Source of the DNA: Hyphococcus sp.
GTDB lineage: Bacteria > Pseudomonadota > Alphaproteobacteria > Caulobacterales > Parvularculaceae
Assembly (NCBI GenBank): GCA_028281665.1
Contig: JANQJK010000008.1
Location: 124,001 to 188,000, forward strand
Direction: 5' to 3'
DNA: 64,000 bases
Shown here: positions 41,903 through 49,764 of the stretch, piece after piece
How positions within the stretch are numbered: the first letter of the stretch is position 1
Layout of the letters: each line of letters starts with the position of its first letter
Notes under the pieces: model-generated
What the model saw: the letters and a program-made list of their open reading frames with translations, nothing else
Database searches by the model: none
What the model was told of the DNA's origin: nothing
Position numbers and translations under genes: made by a program

Positions 41903-42244
41903 ATGAACTCTAAAGCGATGGCGCCGCTTGCCGCGGCAATCCTGTTTGCGTTCGGCTCTGCGGCCGCCGGCGAGTGTGAAATGAACGGCGAGGCGCCGAC
42001 GATGCCCGATCCCGCGACGGCGACGGATGAGGACGTTTCGGCGACCATTGGCGAGATCAAGGCGTTCCAGGCCGCCCTCGGCGCGTATCGCGAGTGTCTC
42101 GACGGCGTCACAGAGAACAAAGAGCTGGAAAAAGAAGAACGCCAGGCCGCGCTCGAAGCGTTTAACGCAAGCGTCGACGCTGAGACGGCCATGGTCGAGG
42201 ACTGGCAGGCGTTTCAGGCTGCGCGCAAGGAAGTGCAGGGCTGA
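41903..42244 (+). CDS. Small secreted alpha-helical protein
   Basis: A 113-residue protein starting at ATG 41903 after AAGGGA. The signal peptide is APLAAAILFAFGSAAAGE. The mature region is acidic and helical with two cysteines (ECEMNGEAPTMP, AYRECLDGVTENKELEKEER), then AALEAFNASVDAETAMVEDW. This pattern, a pair of Cys flanking a helical hairpin, is common in periplasmic proteins of alphaproteobacteria without assigned function. Confidence 0.7.
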   Translation: MNSKAMAPLAAAILFAFGSAAAGECEMNGEAPTMPDPATATDEDVSATIGEIKAFQAALGAYRECLDGVTENKELEKEERQAALEAFNASVDAETAMVEDWQAFQAARKEVQG

Positions 42245-42254
42245 GCGTCGCCGC

Positions 42255-43160
42255 CTAGCCTTTCAGACTGTATACGGACGATAATGTCGGCTCGCCGCCG
42301 CACCGCGCGCGGCCGACGCCCACAAGCCGTATCAGATGCGCGAGCACATTCAACGCCGCGGCCTTGTGCAGGCGCGGGTCCACATCCGCATACATCGCGT
42401 CGACCATGTCGGCGATGCGCGAGCGGCCCTTCTTCAACTGCTCAAGGATCTGCGCATCGCGCATCAGGCGATGGGCCTTGACCGCGCGAACGAAACGGCG
42501 CGGATTTTCAATGGGCGCGCCATGGGTCGGCAGATAGGTTTCGTCGTCGCGCGAGAGCAACAGGTCGAGGCTTTCGAGATAGGCCGTCATGTCGCCGTCC
42601 GGCGGCGCCACCACCGTCGTCGCCCATCCCATCATGTGATCGCCGGTAAAGAGCGTCTTTTGCGCCGGCAGCGCGAAGCACAAATGATTTGAGAGATGTC
42701 CGGGCGTATGCACGGCCTCGATGCGCCACTCGTTGCATTCAATGACGGCGCCGTCGGCGATGATCTCGTCGGGCGCGAAGGCGTAATCGGCGCCTTCGTC
42801 AAGGGCCGGCGCGTCAAGCTCGCGCTTGCGCACCGGATGCGGGCCGAACCCGTAAATCGGCGCGCCGGTTCGCTCGGCGAAGGCCCGCGCGCCGCCGCAA
42901 TGATCGGAATGGGTGTGGGTGATGAAAATGCGGCTGACCCGGCCGTCGCCGACCGCCGCTTCAAGGGCGTCGAGATGGGCCGGGTCGTCCGGACCCGGAT
43001 CAATGACGGCCACATCGCGCGCGCCGATGAGGTAGACCCCGGTGCCCGTATAGGTGAAGGGCCCCGGATTGTTGGCGATGACGCGGCGGACGCCGGGCAT
43101 GATGTCGTCCGGAACGCCTGGCGTGAAGTCTATGTCTTTTACGAAGGGTATGGAGGGCAA
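42255..43160 (-). CDS. MBL-fold metallohydrolase, LACTB2/RNase-like
   Basis: A 301-residue metallo-beta-lactamase-fold enzyme beginning at TTG 43160 right after the upstream stop. The metal site is THTHSDHCGG (HxHxDH), with further ligands in HTPGHLSNHLCF and LFTGDHMMGW, and THGAPIENP. A C-terminal helical domain (MRDAQILEQLKKGRSRIADM) is typical of LACTB2-like hydrolases. Substrates may be thioesters, lactones or RNA. The gene follows an ATP-grasp-like gene with 4 bp between them and is probably translated from the same mRNA. Confidence 0.9.
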   Translation of the reverse strand: MPSIPFVKDIDFTPGVPDDIMPGVRRVIANNPGPFTYTGTGVYLIGARDVAVIDPGPDDPAHLDALEAAVGDGRVSRIFITHTHSDHCGGARAFAERTGAPIYGFGPHPVRKRELDAPALDEGADYAFAPDEIIADGAVIECNEWRIEAVHTPGHLSNHLCFALPAQKTLFTGDHMMGWATTVVAPPDGDMTAYLESLDLLLSRDDETYLPTHGAPIENPRRFVRAVKAHRLMRDAQILEQLKKGRSRIADMVDAMYADVDPRLHKAAALNVLAHLIRLVGVGRARCGGEPTLSSVYSLKG

Positions 43161-43164
43161 CGTC

Positions 43165-44106
43165 TTAGCGTTCCCCGTTCGCCACAGCCGCGTCCACCAT
43201 TGAGGAAAACGCGTCGGCGAGGCCGCGCATGGCTTTCAGCTTGTCCTGCGACGTGAGCGCCGATGGCGGGCCCATATCGGTCTTGTTGGCGTCGACAATA
43301 TAGATCCTGCCGTCGCCGCGGTCGCGCAACACGTCGATGCCGCCGAAGTCGAGGCGCATGGCGGCGGCGAATTCGGAGATTTTTTGCTGCTCGTCCGGGG
43401 AAAGCAGCGCGTCGGCGTCTACGAGATCGACGCGATAGTTTTCATTGGTGAAGCGCAGGGAAGGTTCGCGCCGCTTCAAATAGACGAAGGGAACCTTGCC
43501 GCCGACAATGGGCGTTCGAATGTCGATATGGTCGCGGCCGTCATAAGTGTTTGAGACGAGGCGCTGATAGACATGATCGCGCTTCGGCGCGGCGATGGGG
43601 CATTCGATGATGCGCCCGTCATGGCGTCCGTTGCCCTCGGACTTTTCGACGGCCGGGCCGCGCCAGCTTGTCGGGTCGATGCTGAGAGCGTAACCGAAGG
43701 TTTCTTCAAAGACCCGCGCGACGACGCTTTTGCGAATGTCGAAACAGCCCACATTGAAGGCCGGCTTGGCGGACGGCGCCGGGCGGGGCGCGGTCAGAAA
43801 TTCGCGGTCCTCAAAATAGAAATGGAGGTCGGCGGCCGCGTGATCGTCGGTGATCTTCACGTCGGCAAGCTGGCAGACCGGCCATATGGCGTAAAAGGAC
43901 CGCGGCTTTTTCGGAAAGAACGAGATGCGCGCCCGCGGATTGCGCCGTTTCAGGACACGGCTGGCGCGCACGCCGTTCACCAGCCAGACAAAACTTGCAA
44001 TGGAGAGGGCGTCGCGGGCGAAGCCGGCGGTTAACGGGATCGCAATGCCCGTCTCTTTTGCGACCAGTTGATTGCCGTCGATTTTGTACTCGCCAAATAC
44101 GGACAT
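43165..44106 (-). CDS. ATP-grasp-like protein of unknown substrate
   Basis: About 313 residues (ATG 44106; an upstream TTG at 44115 has better ribosome spacing). The C-terminal third reads AAMRLDFGGIDVLRDRGDGR then IYIVDANKTDMGPP, which resembles the ATP-grasp metal-binding strand pair (D-x-Asn). Earlier, ADLHFYFEDREFL and PAFNVGCFDIRKSVVARVFE suggest the N-terminal domain, and VPFVYLKRREPSLRFTNENY the central domain. I infer an amide- or ester-forming ligase. Coupled to an MBL-fold hydrolase downstream. Confidence 0.6.
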   Translation of the reverse strand: MSVFGEYKIDGNQLVAKETGIAIPLTAGFARDALSIASFVWLVNGVRASRVLKRRNPRARISFFPKKPRSFYAIWPVCQLADVKITDDHAAADLHFYFEDREFLTAPRPAPSAKPAFNVGCFDIRKSVVARVFEETFGYALSIDPTSWRGPAVEKSEGNGRHDGRIIECPIAAPKRDHVYQRLVSNTYDGRDHIDIRTPIVGGKVPFVYLKRREPSLRFTNENYRVDLVDADALLSPDEQQKISEFAAAMRLDFGGIDVLRDRGDGRIYIVDANKTDMGPPSALTSQDKLKAMRGLADAFSSMVDAAVANGER

Positions 44107-44398
44107 ACTATCCAATACGCTCCTGCCAATACGCCCCGACTACGCACCCTGGCCGTCACGCATTCGGCAATCGGCCTCAAACCGCAATCGGCCCCAAACC
44201 AATGCGTCCGGCCCAGCATGCTCCGGCGAGCCCGCCGGTTCGGTTAACCAGTCCCGCCGGTCGCCGGCCCTCCTCTGTAGATGCATTTTTCTGCGATAAC
44301 ACGGAAATAATAAAGCCGTGAAACCGGAAAATAGTCCCGTTTGCGCCGGTTCGCCTCCGGTTTGAGATGACCGGCGCGGCATTTGCGACGGCGCGGCC
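44107..44398. other. Spacer with repeated AATCGG/CCAATACG words, no gene
   Basis: Short repeated words (CCAATACGC and CAATACGCC; GCAATCGGCC twice) occur in 44110-44200. Promoters for both divergent flanking genes must lie here. No ORF or RNA is convincing. Confidence 0.4.
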
Positions 44399-44770
44399 AT
44401 GTGTGCCGTTCGTAAACAAAGTCTTAAAGCCGGGAGCGCAATTTTAGCGGCCGGCTTCATGATTGCCGGCGCCGCTCATGCGGGGGAACGCGTGGCGGAC
44501 CGGCATGGTGGGGGAACGGCGGGGGGCGTCGCCGTTGGAGACGGCGCCGCCGGCGTCACCGACCGAGCGTGGGTGACGGCCCCGCCGAACTACCTCTACG
44601 TGGTCGAGAAAGAGCGGGGGAGCTTTCTCGACTGCGGCGAGGGGCGCGAACGGCGCGCGGCGGACGAGGACGGGCGCGATATGGCGCCGCTGCGCTGCGG
44701 CGTGACCCTGACCGAGACCATGGTCATTCCTGCGGCCGCCTCGTCAGCGCGGATTATCATTCACTTTTAG
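44399..44770 (+). CDS. Small secreted hypothetical protein
   Basis: A 123-residue protein with a signal peptide (LKAGSAILAAGFMIAGAAHA), a Gly-rich stretch (HGGGTAGGVAVGDGAAGV) and a mature core PPNYLYVVEKERGSFLDCGE, then PLRCGVTLTETMVIP. Two Cys could form a disulfide. The last 14 bases overlap the convergent TIMP-like gene, which is unusual but within tolerance. Not assigned to a family. Confidence 0.55.
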   Translation: MCAVRKQSLKAGSAILAAGFMIAGAAHAGERVADRHGGGTAGGVAVGDGAAGVTDRAWVTAPPNYLYVVEKERGSFLDCGEGRERRAADEDGRDMAPLRCGVTLTETMVIPAAASSARIIIHF

Positions 44771-45257
44771 GCGTCGGCGCATTCTCTGCGTTTTCGGGCT
44801 CGCCGCCCTCCGGTTCACTTGAGCCGAATGCGGCGTTCATCAGGCAGTAATCCGTTTCATAAACGCCGTCTTCGGTCTTGCGCGCATAGACCATGTACTG
44901 CTTGCCATAATCGAACCGCACGCCGCATTTGCCGGTGTTGGTTCCGTGAAATATTTTTGTGCGATCGCTCAACTCAATCGGCGCACCGTTTTTCATCGCC
45001 GACAGAATGTTGAAGACGGTCGCCTGCCGGTCCGCCGCGCTGCGCATGTCGGCGCCGAGCACCAGCTCCGCGTCGATCACAAGGCCGGTCAACAGATAAT
45101 CCGGTGCGATCGCTTTTGCACAACTGCACAGGATTGCCCGCGCGCGGTTGAGTTTCGGCGGCGCGGTCAGGTCGGCGACGACGCCGGGTGCGTCAGGGTC
45201 GATCGCCGGCGTATCGGCCTGCGTCATGGCGAAGGCGGCGAGCAACGCAAGGAACAT
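44757..45257 (-). CDS. Secreted NTR/TIMP-like domain protein
   Basis: A 166-residue protein with signal peptide (FLALLAAFAMTQADT) and GGAG seven bases before ATG. The mature region begins with CSCAKAIAPDYLLTGLVIDA and ends KCGVRFDYGKQYMVYARKTE then TDYCLMNAAFG. The paired CxC, the central beta strands and the YLVYA-like strand followed by a last Cys fit netrin/TIMP-like OB-fold proteins found in bacteria. Function unknown; disulfide-stabilised and probably periplasmic. The C-terminal tail is acidic and low complexity. Confidence 0.68.
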   Translation of the reverse strand: MFLALLAAFAMTQADTPAIDPDAPGVVADLTAPPKLNRARAILCSCAKAIAPDYLLTGLVIDAELVLGADMRSAADRQATVFNILSAMKNGAPIELSDRTKIFHGTNTGKCGVRFDYGKQYMVYARKTEDGVYETDYCLMNAAFGSSEPEGGEPENAENAPTPKSE

Positions 45258-45277
45258 CTATAAACTCCGTATACAGT

Positions 45278-45745
45278 TTAAATCGGCGGATCGGTGCGCG
45301 GCGCCTTGTGGGCGTCGAACAGCATGGTCAGCGCCGGTTCGTGCCCCGAAATGTCATATCCGGCTCTGCCCGCTTCCTCGATGATCTGCCCGACCGGTTT
45401 GCCGAAGCGCGCCTCCGCATAGGACCAGACCAGCAGGGAGCGCACGCCGGACTTGCAGAATGCGAGGGTCTTGCCGTCCTTCGCGTCGTCGATGGCGCTT
45501 TCAAGCCCGCCCGTATGGTGGGGCGTAATGCCGCCGGAATCGACGGGCAGATAGGCGTAGGCGACGCCCGCGTCCTCTGCGGCTTTTTCAAGCTCGCGGC
45601 TTGGCGGCTGGCCGAGCGCTTCTCCGTCAGGCCTGTTGTTGACGATGAGCGTAAACCCGTCTTTCGCCGCCGCGCGGATGTCGTCGGCGGTAATCTGAGG
45701 CGCCACGTAGAATGTATCGGTGACGGAGATCGGTTTTTGTGACAC
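45278..45745 (-). CDS. TIGR01244/DUF442 sulfurtransferase-phosphatase-like protein
   Basis: A 155-residue protein: FYVAPQITADDIRAAAKDGF, then LIVNNRPDGEALGQPPSREL, and a C-x5-R catalytic loop CKSGVRS (context TLAFCKSGVRSLLVW). This matches the DUF442 family, also seen fused to Blh-type hydrolases in sulfide responses, with a protein-tyrosine-phosphatase-like fold. It may dephosphorylate or act as persulfide transferase. It lies 20 bp upstream of the TIMP-like gene on the same strand and is divergent from a VOC-protein gene. Confidence 0.88.
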   Translation of the reverse strand: MSQKPISVTDTFYVAPQITADDIRAAAKDGFTLIVNNRPDGEALGQPPSRELEKAAEDAGVAYAYLPVDSGGITPHHTGGLESAIDDAKDGKTLAFCKSGVRSLLVWSYAEARFGKPVGQIIEEAGRAGYDISGHEPALTMLFDAHKAPRTDPPI

Positions 45746-45810
45746 TGTGTTGTCCTTCGCGCCTTTTCTGATCGACCCGGGTTTATTTCGTCAAATGAAG
45801 GGAAATTGCA

Positions 45811-46236
45811 ATGGCTGCGGATCTGCGCCCGTTTCATCTTGCGTTTCCGGTTGACGATCTGGCCGCGGCGGATGCGTTTTACGGGGGCGTTCTGGGTTGC
45901 GCGAAGGGCCGCAGCTCGGCGGACTGGATCGACTTCGATTTCTTCGGCCATCAGCTTGTCGCGCATCTCGCCCCGTCAGAGTGCGCCCGCGCGGCGACAA
46001 ACGACGTTGACGGCAGGAACGTTCCGGTGCGTCATTTCGGGGTGGTGCTGGATAAAGACCGCTGGCGGGCATTGGCGGACCGGCTGCGCGGCGCTGATGC
46101 GACGTTTATCATTGAGCCGTGCGTGCGGTTTGAAGGCCAGACCGGCGAACAGGGCACGTTTTTTCTGCTCGATCCGGCGGGCAACGCCCTTGAGCTCAAG
46201 TATTTCGACGATTTGCGTCAGCTTTTTGCGGTCTGA
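45811..46236 (+). CDS. VOC-family (glyoxalase-like) protein
   Basis: A 141-residue protein with two beta-alpha-beta-beta-beta units: PFHLAFPVDDLAAADAFYGG at the start and PVRHFGVVLDKDRWRALADR in the middle, ending GTFFLLDPAGNALELKYFDD. His and Glu at the expected positions (FHLAF, RHFGV, LELKY) could bind a divalent metal. This matches the glyoxalase/dioxygenase superfamily subgroup with WIDFDFFGHQLVAHL. Substrate unknown. It starts a run of three small genes that continues with YCII and a second VOC protein. Confidence 0.88.
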   Translation: MAADLRPFHLAFPVDDLAAADAFYGGVLGCAKGRSSADWIDFDFFGHQLVAHLAPSECARAATNDVDGRNVPVRHFGVVLDKDRWRALADRLRGADATFIIEPCVRFEGQTGEQGTFFLLDPAGNALELKYFDDLRQLFAV

Positions 46237-46334
46237 ACGAATTCGATTGTCGAATGGAGCGCGGCCCTTGCGTCTTCCGTGTATCGCAGGCGTTCAACGC
46301 CGCAGAGACATCAACAGATCGAGGAGAATTCAAC

Positions 46335-46646
46335 ATGGCAAAGTTTTTGTTCGTTTATCATGGCGGCTCACAACCGGAGACGCCTGAAGAAGGCGAGAAG
46401 GTCATGGCGAAATGGATGTCGTGGATCGACGGTCACGGGCCGACCTTTGTCGACGGCGGCAATCCGGTCGGCATGTCGAAGACGGTGACGTCGTCGGGCG
46501 TCGCGGATAATGGCGGCGCCAACCCGGCGTCGGGATACAGCATCGTCGAGGCCGATACGATTGACGCCGCGGCGGCGGTGGCGAAGGGCTGCCCGATTCA
46601 CGAAAGCGGCGGTTCGGTCGAAGTCGCCGAGATCATGGAGATGTAA
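46335..46646 (+). CDS. YCII-related (DGPF-like) protein
   Basis: A 103-residue protein beginning AKFLFVYHGGSQPETPEE after GAGGAGA. The central helix KVMAKWMSWIDGHGPTFVDG and the closing YSIVEADTIDAAAAVAKGCP then GGSVEVAEIMEM match the YCII ferredoxin-like fold, the catalytic His usually in this position being His44-like in WIDGHG. Role uncertain; such proteins are often next to VOC and sigma-factor genes. Here it is between two VOC genes. Confidence 0.85.
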   Translation: MAKFLFVYHGGSQPETPEEGEKVMAKWMSWIDGHGPTFVDGGNPVGMSKTVTSSGVADNGGANPASGYSIVEADTIDAAAAVAKGCPIHESGGSVEVAEIMEM

Positions 46647-46715
46647 CAATGGGGGCGCCGGCGCGCGCCCTTTGCACCCCCTGTGCGCCCCGGCGCGCTC
46701 AACCGGAGGACTGTT

Positions 46716-47105
46716 ATGCATATCCCTGAGGGCTTTGCCCGCGTCACGCCGTATATATTCGCGGAAAACGCGGCCCGTTACATGGACCATCTGATCGCCG
46801 CGCTCGGCGGCGCCGATGGCGGGCGAACCATGCGCGGCGATACGCTGGCCAACGGTCATGTCCGTTTCGACACTGCGTCCGTTATGATCAGCGAGTCGGG
46901 CCGCGGATTTCCGCCGTCCAGCATCGCGCTTTATCTCTACGTCGCCGACGCTCACGCCGCCATGGCGCAGGCGCTCGAAAACGGCATGGAGAAGATCATG
47001 GACGTTGCCGACATGGACTATGGCGACCGCCAGGGCGGCGTCAAAGACACAGCCGGCAATATCTGGTGGCTGTCGCAGCGGCTGGAAGACAAACCGTACA
47101 ATTAG
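46716..47105 (+). CDS. PhnB/VOC-family protein
   Basis: A 129-residue protein starting at ATG 46716 with GGAGGA eight bases upstream. RVTPYIFAENAARYMDHLIA, the MISESGRG loop, SIALYLYVADAHAAMAQALE and YGDRQGGVKDTAGNIWWLSQ are hallmarks of PhnB-like 3-demethylubiquinone-type VOC proteins. The terminal WWLSQRLED is nearly invariant in that group. Its stop codon is the first base set of a tandem 16-bp duplication (47103-47134). Confidence 0.9.
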   Translation: MHIPEGFARVTPYIFAENAARYMDHLIAALGGADGGRTMRGDTLANGHVRFDTASVMISESGRGFPPSSIALYLYVADAHAAMAQALENGMEKIMDVADMDYGDRQGGVKDTAGNIWWLSQRLEDKPYN

Positions 47106-47134
47106 CGGGCCTTACAACTAGCGAGCCTTACAAC
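47103..47134. repeat. Tandem 16-bp duplication
   Basis: TAGCGGGCCTTACAAC (47103-47118) is followed immediately by TAGCGAGCCTTACAAC (one mismatch). The first copy contains the stop codon of the PhnB-like gene. Confidence 0.8.
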
Positions 47135-47152
47135 TAACTGCCCGGCGCGCTC

Positions 47153-47278
47153 TCAGTCTCCCCATGTGTCGTCTTCGTCGGTCTCCCCGAGGCCGCGCAG
47201 GGCGCCCCAGATGCTCCAGAGGACGAACACCGCCAGCAGCAGGAAAACAATGAACGACAGGAATGTCACCTGTATCAT
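47153..47278 (-). CDS. Small single-pass membrane protein, 41 residues
   Basis: ATG 47278 to TGA 47153 encodes MIQVTFLSFIVFLLLAVFVL then WSIWGALRGLGETDEDDTWG and a final Asp: one long hydrophobic helix and an acidic tail. The composition is typical of tail-exposed small inner-membrane proteins. It shares a 118-bp upstream region with the divergent RHH gene, whose iterons lie in that region. Confidence 0.6.
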   Translation of the reverse strand: MIQVTFLSFIVFLLLAVFVLWSIWGALRGLGETDEDDTWGD

Positions 47279-47334
47279 CTGGTGACGGGCGGGGCCGCCC
47301 GCAATCAAAAAGCGCACTTTTTTCGCAAATGCCC

Positions 47335-47382
47335 TTGACGCGCGCAAAAAATGTATATACAAACGATATACAAGGTATATAC
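47335..47382 (+). promoter_or_regulatory. Promoter with three 8-bp iterons, period 11
   Basis: TTGACG (47335-47340) is a candidate -35. GTATATAC (47353), CGATATAC (47364) and GTATATAC (47375) are 8-mers spaced exactly 11 bp apart, overlapping the -10 region. GTATATAC is itself a perfect palindrome. The one-helical-turn spacing suggests cooperative binding on one DNA face. Confidence 0.78.
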
Positions 47383-47396
47383 GTTTTCGGCGCGTT

Positions 47397-47585
47397 ATGG
47401 CTGACAGACGACAGAAGAAGAAAAAGAAGAAAGACAGCCAGTTGATTATTCGCGTGAGCGCCGGAGAGCGGGACGCGTTTGTGGAGACGTGCGAGCGGCT
47501 CGACACCAGCGCCTCGCGCGAGATACGGCGCTTCATGCGCGAATTCACAGCGGCGAAAACCGTCGATGGGAAAAACGAGAAATAA
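47397..47585 (+). CDS. Ribbon-helix-helix protein with poly-Lys N-terminus
   Basis: A 62-residue basic protein: a stretch of six lysines (DRRQKKKKKKDSQ), then LIIRVSAGERDAFVETCERL (beta strand plus helix) and DTSASREIRRFMREFTAAK (second helix), the Arc/MetJ-type ribbon-helix-helix pattern. Such dimers bind short repeated DNA sites, and three 8-bp iterons lie 15-44 bp upstream of its start, so autoregulation is likely. The Lys run may add nonspecific DNA affinity. It resembles plasmid copy/transfer regulators, but no plasmid genes are near. Confidence 0.75.
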   Translation: MADRRQKKKKKKDSQLIIRVSAGERDAFVETCERLDTSASREIRRFMREFTAAKTVDGKNEK

Positions 47586-47607
47586 GGCCCGCCAAGAAGG
47601 CCGTTAC

Positions 47608-47693
47608 ACCGATCCGACCGTCCGCCGCGCTTCTCCCCCAAGGTGAGGCCCGGCGAATGTGAGGATCGGTCGGGAGGCGAAAAGCCAATCCCG
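47608..47693 (+). ncRNA. Candidate structured RNA element
   Basis: Nested pairing: outer ACCGATCC (47608-47615) with GGATCGGT (47663-47670), inner CGCCG (47623-47627) with CGGCG (47651-47655), then a separate hairpin CGGGA-GGC-GAAAA-GCC-AA-TCCCG (47671-47693), followed directly by a rho-independent terminator. The element could be the 3' UTR of the RHH mRNA or an independent small RNA. It matches no RNA family I can name. Confidence 0.4.
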
Positions 47694-47700
47694 GACTAAA

Positions 47701-47730
47701 AACCCGCCGCGCCGGTCGCGGCGGGTTTTT
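47701..47730 (+). terminator. Rho-independent terminator
   Basis: AACCCGCCGCG-CCGGT-CGCGGCGGGTT followed by TTT: an 11-bp GC-rich stem, 5-nt loop and U tract; preceded by AAAA, so it can work in both directions for the RHH/RNA unit and the convergent amidohydrolase. Confidence 0.92.
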
Positions 47731-47745
47731 CGTTATGGCGCCCGG

Positions 47746-49437
47746 TTATTGACGGGCGAACACGATCTCGCCGTCGACAATCGTCATCACGGTCTCGACG
47801 CCGAGAATGTCCTCTTCCGGGATCGTCATGATGTCCTCGGAGAAAACCGTAAAGTCGGCGCGCTTGCCCGGCTCGATGGCGCCGAGACTGTCGTCCTGAA
47901 AGGACGCATAGGCCGGCCAGATCGTAAACATCTTCAGCGCTTCGGCCCGGGTGACGGCCTCGTCGGGCCGCCAGTTTTCGTCCTGGTACCCATTAAGTCC
48001 GCGCCGGGCGACGGCGCCGTAGAACTCGATGCGCGGATCGCCCCGCTCTACGGGCGCGTCCGAGCCGCCGGCGATGACGGCGCCCGCGTCAATCAGAGAA
48101 CGCCACGGATAGGCGCCGTCGAGACGGTTCGGCCCCAGCCGGGCCGGTGCGAAGAAATAGTCGCCGATCGCATGGCTCGGCTGCATGGAGGCGATGACGC
48201 CCAGCGCTGCGAAACGCGGAATATCCTCCGTATGGAGAATTTGTGCGTGTTCGATCCGCCAGCGCAGATCGCTTTTGTCAGGGTGGCGCGCAAACGCCTC
48301 TTCGCACCAGTCGAGCGCCAGGCGGTTGGCTTCGTCGCCGATGGCGTGGGTGTTCACCTGCACCCCGGCTTCGAGGGCGCGGTCGAACAGCGCCATCGTT
48401 TCCTTCTTGTGCATCAGTAAGAGGCCGCTTGCGTCGGGCCGGTCGCTATAGGGCTCGGTCAGCAGCGCGCCGCGCGAGCCGAGGGCGCCGTCCATATAGA
48501 GTTTAATCGCATTGGTGATAACGCGACCGTTGGCGCTGATGCGCGCGCCGTTTTCTTCAAGGGCGGCGAGTCCCTGCTGGTCGACGGAATTGTAAACCCG
48601 GATGTTGAGAACGTCGTCCTGCGACAGGCTTTCCATCAAATCGAGATTGCCCGGATCGACCGATACGTTGTGAACGCCTGTCCATCCGTATGCGGTGTAA
48701 ACGTCGGACGCCGCCGCATATGCCTCGCGTTTCATGTCGGCGTCCGGCGCAGCGACGAGGGCCATGACGCCGTCCTGGGCGCGGTCGATCAGCATGCCCG
48801 TCGCGCGGCCGTTCGCGTCGCGCTCAATGACGCCGCCGTCAGGATCGGGCGTTTCGTCGTCGACGCCGGCCGCAGTGAGCGCCGCAGAGTTTGCAACGAG
48901 GGCGTGCCCGTCGGCGCGCTCAAGGATAACCGCGTTGTCCGGGCTTGCGGGGTCGAGATCGTCCCGCGTCGGCATGCGCCCTTCCGGCCAGCCGGTTTCG
49001 ATCCAGCCGCGGCCATAGATGACGTTGCCCTTGTCCGCGCCCTGAACGGCGGCTTCGACCCGTAGGACGAGGTCTGCGATCGATGCTGCGCCTTCAAGGT
49101 TCAGCGTCAGCTCGCGCATGCCGATGCCCAGAAGATGGGTATGGGAATCAGTAAAGCCCGGATACATGGCGGCGCCGGCGAGATCGACGATGTCGGCGTT
49201 TGCGCCGGCGGCCTCTTCCACGAGAGCCCGCGACCCGGTCGCGAGAATTATGCCGTCCGATATGGCAACCGCCTCGACCGTGGGGGCATCGTCAAGGGCG
49301 GTGTAGATCGGTCCGCCGGTGAAGATCGTTGCGGCGGCGCTGTCCTGCGCCGGCGGCTCGTCGGGCGACGGGGATGGACCGCATGCGGCGGCGAGTGCGG
49401 CGAGCAATGCGGCGGCGAAACAATTTTTGGCGATCAT
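47746..49437 (-). CDS. YtcJ-like amidohydrolase lipoprotein
   Basis: A 563-residue metal-dependent amidohydrolase. ATG 49437 (GGAAGGAAA upstream) gives a lipoprotein signal, MIAKNCFAAALLAALAAAC. The N-terminal strand IFTGGPIYTALDDAPTVEAV is typical, the metal site FTDSHTHLLGIGMRELTLNL (HxH), QVNTHAIGDEANRLALDWC, WRIEHAQILHTEDI and GSDAPVERGDPR complete the (beta/alpha)8 ligand set, and KRADFTVFSEDIM ends the barrel. YtcJ-type enzymes hydrolyse amide or ester bonds in diverse small molecules; substrate unknown. Being lipidated, it acts outside the cytoplasm. Confidence 0.93.
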   Translation of the reverse strand: MIAKNCFAAALLAALAAACGPSPSPDEPPAQDSAAATIFTGGPIYTALDDAPTVEAVAISDGIILATGSRALVEEAAGANADIVDLAGAAMYPGFTDSHTHLLGIGMRELTLNLEGAASIADLVLRVEAAVQGADKGNVIYGRGWIETGWPEGRMPTRDDLDPASPDNAVILERADGHALVANSAALTAAGVDDETPDPDGGVIERDANGRATGMLIDRAQDGVMALVAAPDADMKREAYAAASDVYTAYGWTGVHNVSVDPGNLDLMESLSQDDVLNIRVYNSVDQQGLAALEENGARISANGRVITNAIKLYMDGALGSRGALLTEPYSDRPDASGLLLMHKKETMALFDRALEAGVQVNTHAIGDEANRLALDWCEEAFARHPDKSDLRWRIEHAQILHTEDIPRFAALGVIASMQPSHAIGDYFFAPARLGPNRLDGAYPWRSLIDAGAVIAGGSDAPVERGDPRIEFYGAVARRGLNGYQDENWRPDEAVTRAEALKMFTIWPAYASFQDDSLGAIEPGKRADFTVFSEDIMTIPEEDILGVETVMTIVDGEIVFARQ

Positions 49438-49530
49438 GTGCGTTTCCTTCCCTATGGGAAACGCCATAGGGGGCAGCCGGAAGCGGCGCAACTTCCTGTA
49501 GCGTTAACCATAAAGGCGGGCGGGAAATGA

Positions 49531-49607
49531 TGGTCGGAGTGGGGTGATTCGAACACCCGGCCCCTGCCTCCCGAAGACAGTGCTCTACCAGGCTGAGCTA
49601 CACTCCG
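49531..49607 (-). tRNA. tRNA-Pro (anticodon CGG)
   Basis: A 77-nt cloverleaf on the reverse strand: acceptor CGGAGTG with ACTCCG, D-arm containing AGCTCAGCCTGGTAGAGC, anticodon loop TTCGGGA giving CGG (reads CCG), T-arm GGGTGTTCGAATCACCC, and genomically encoded CCA at 49531-49533. No intron. Confidence 0.96.
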
Positions 49608-49672
49608 ACGGATCGCTTGCGGAGCGGATGAAAAGCGCCGCCGCGAGGGCGCTCCCTATAGCGGCGGCCACG

Positions 49673-49764
49673 GCCCCGCGCAATGGCGATTCGGCGCGGC
49701 GGAACGGCTTGCTGCAACGGGCCGCCGCCATTGTCGGAATTTCCGCCAGGCCATTGCGCGGGGC
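49673..49764. repeat. 14-bp inverted repeat between two tRNA genes
   Basis: GCCCCGCGCAATGG (49673-49686) and CCATTGCGCGGGGC (49751-49764) are exact inverse complements around a 64-nt loop that itself has GGCGGC/GCCGCC pairings. Another hairpin, GACGCCG-GCTT-CGGCGTC, lies at 49803-49820. The 285-bp space between the tRNAs holds no gene. Confidence 0.8.

Noticed and set aside
47608-47693. SRP 4.5S RNA or other housekeeping RNA
   Set aside because: Lacks the conserved SRP loop sequence GGUCAGGUCCGGAAGGAAGC; kept as an unnamed candidate structure.
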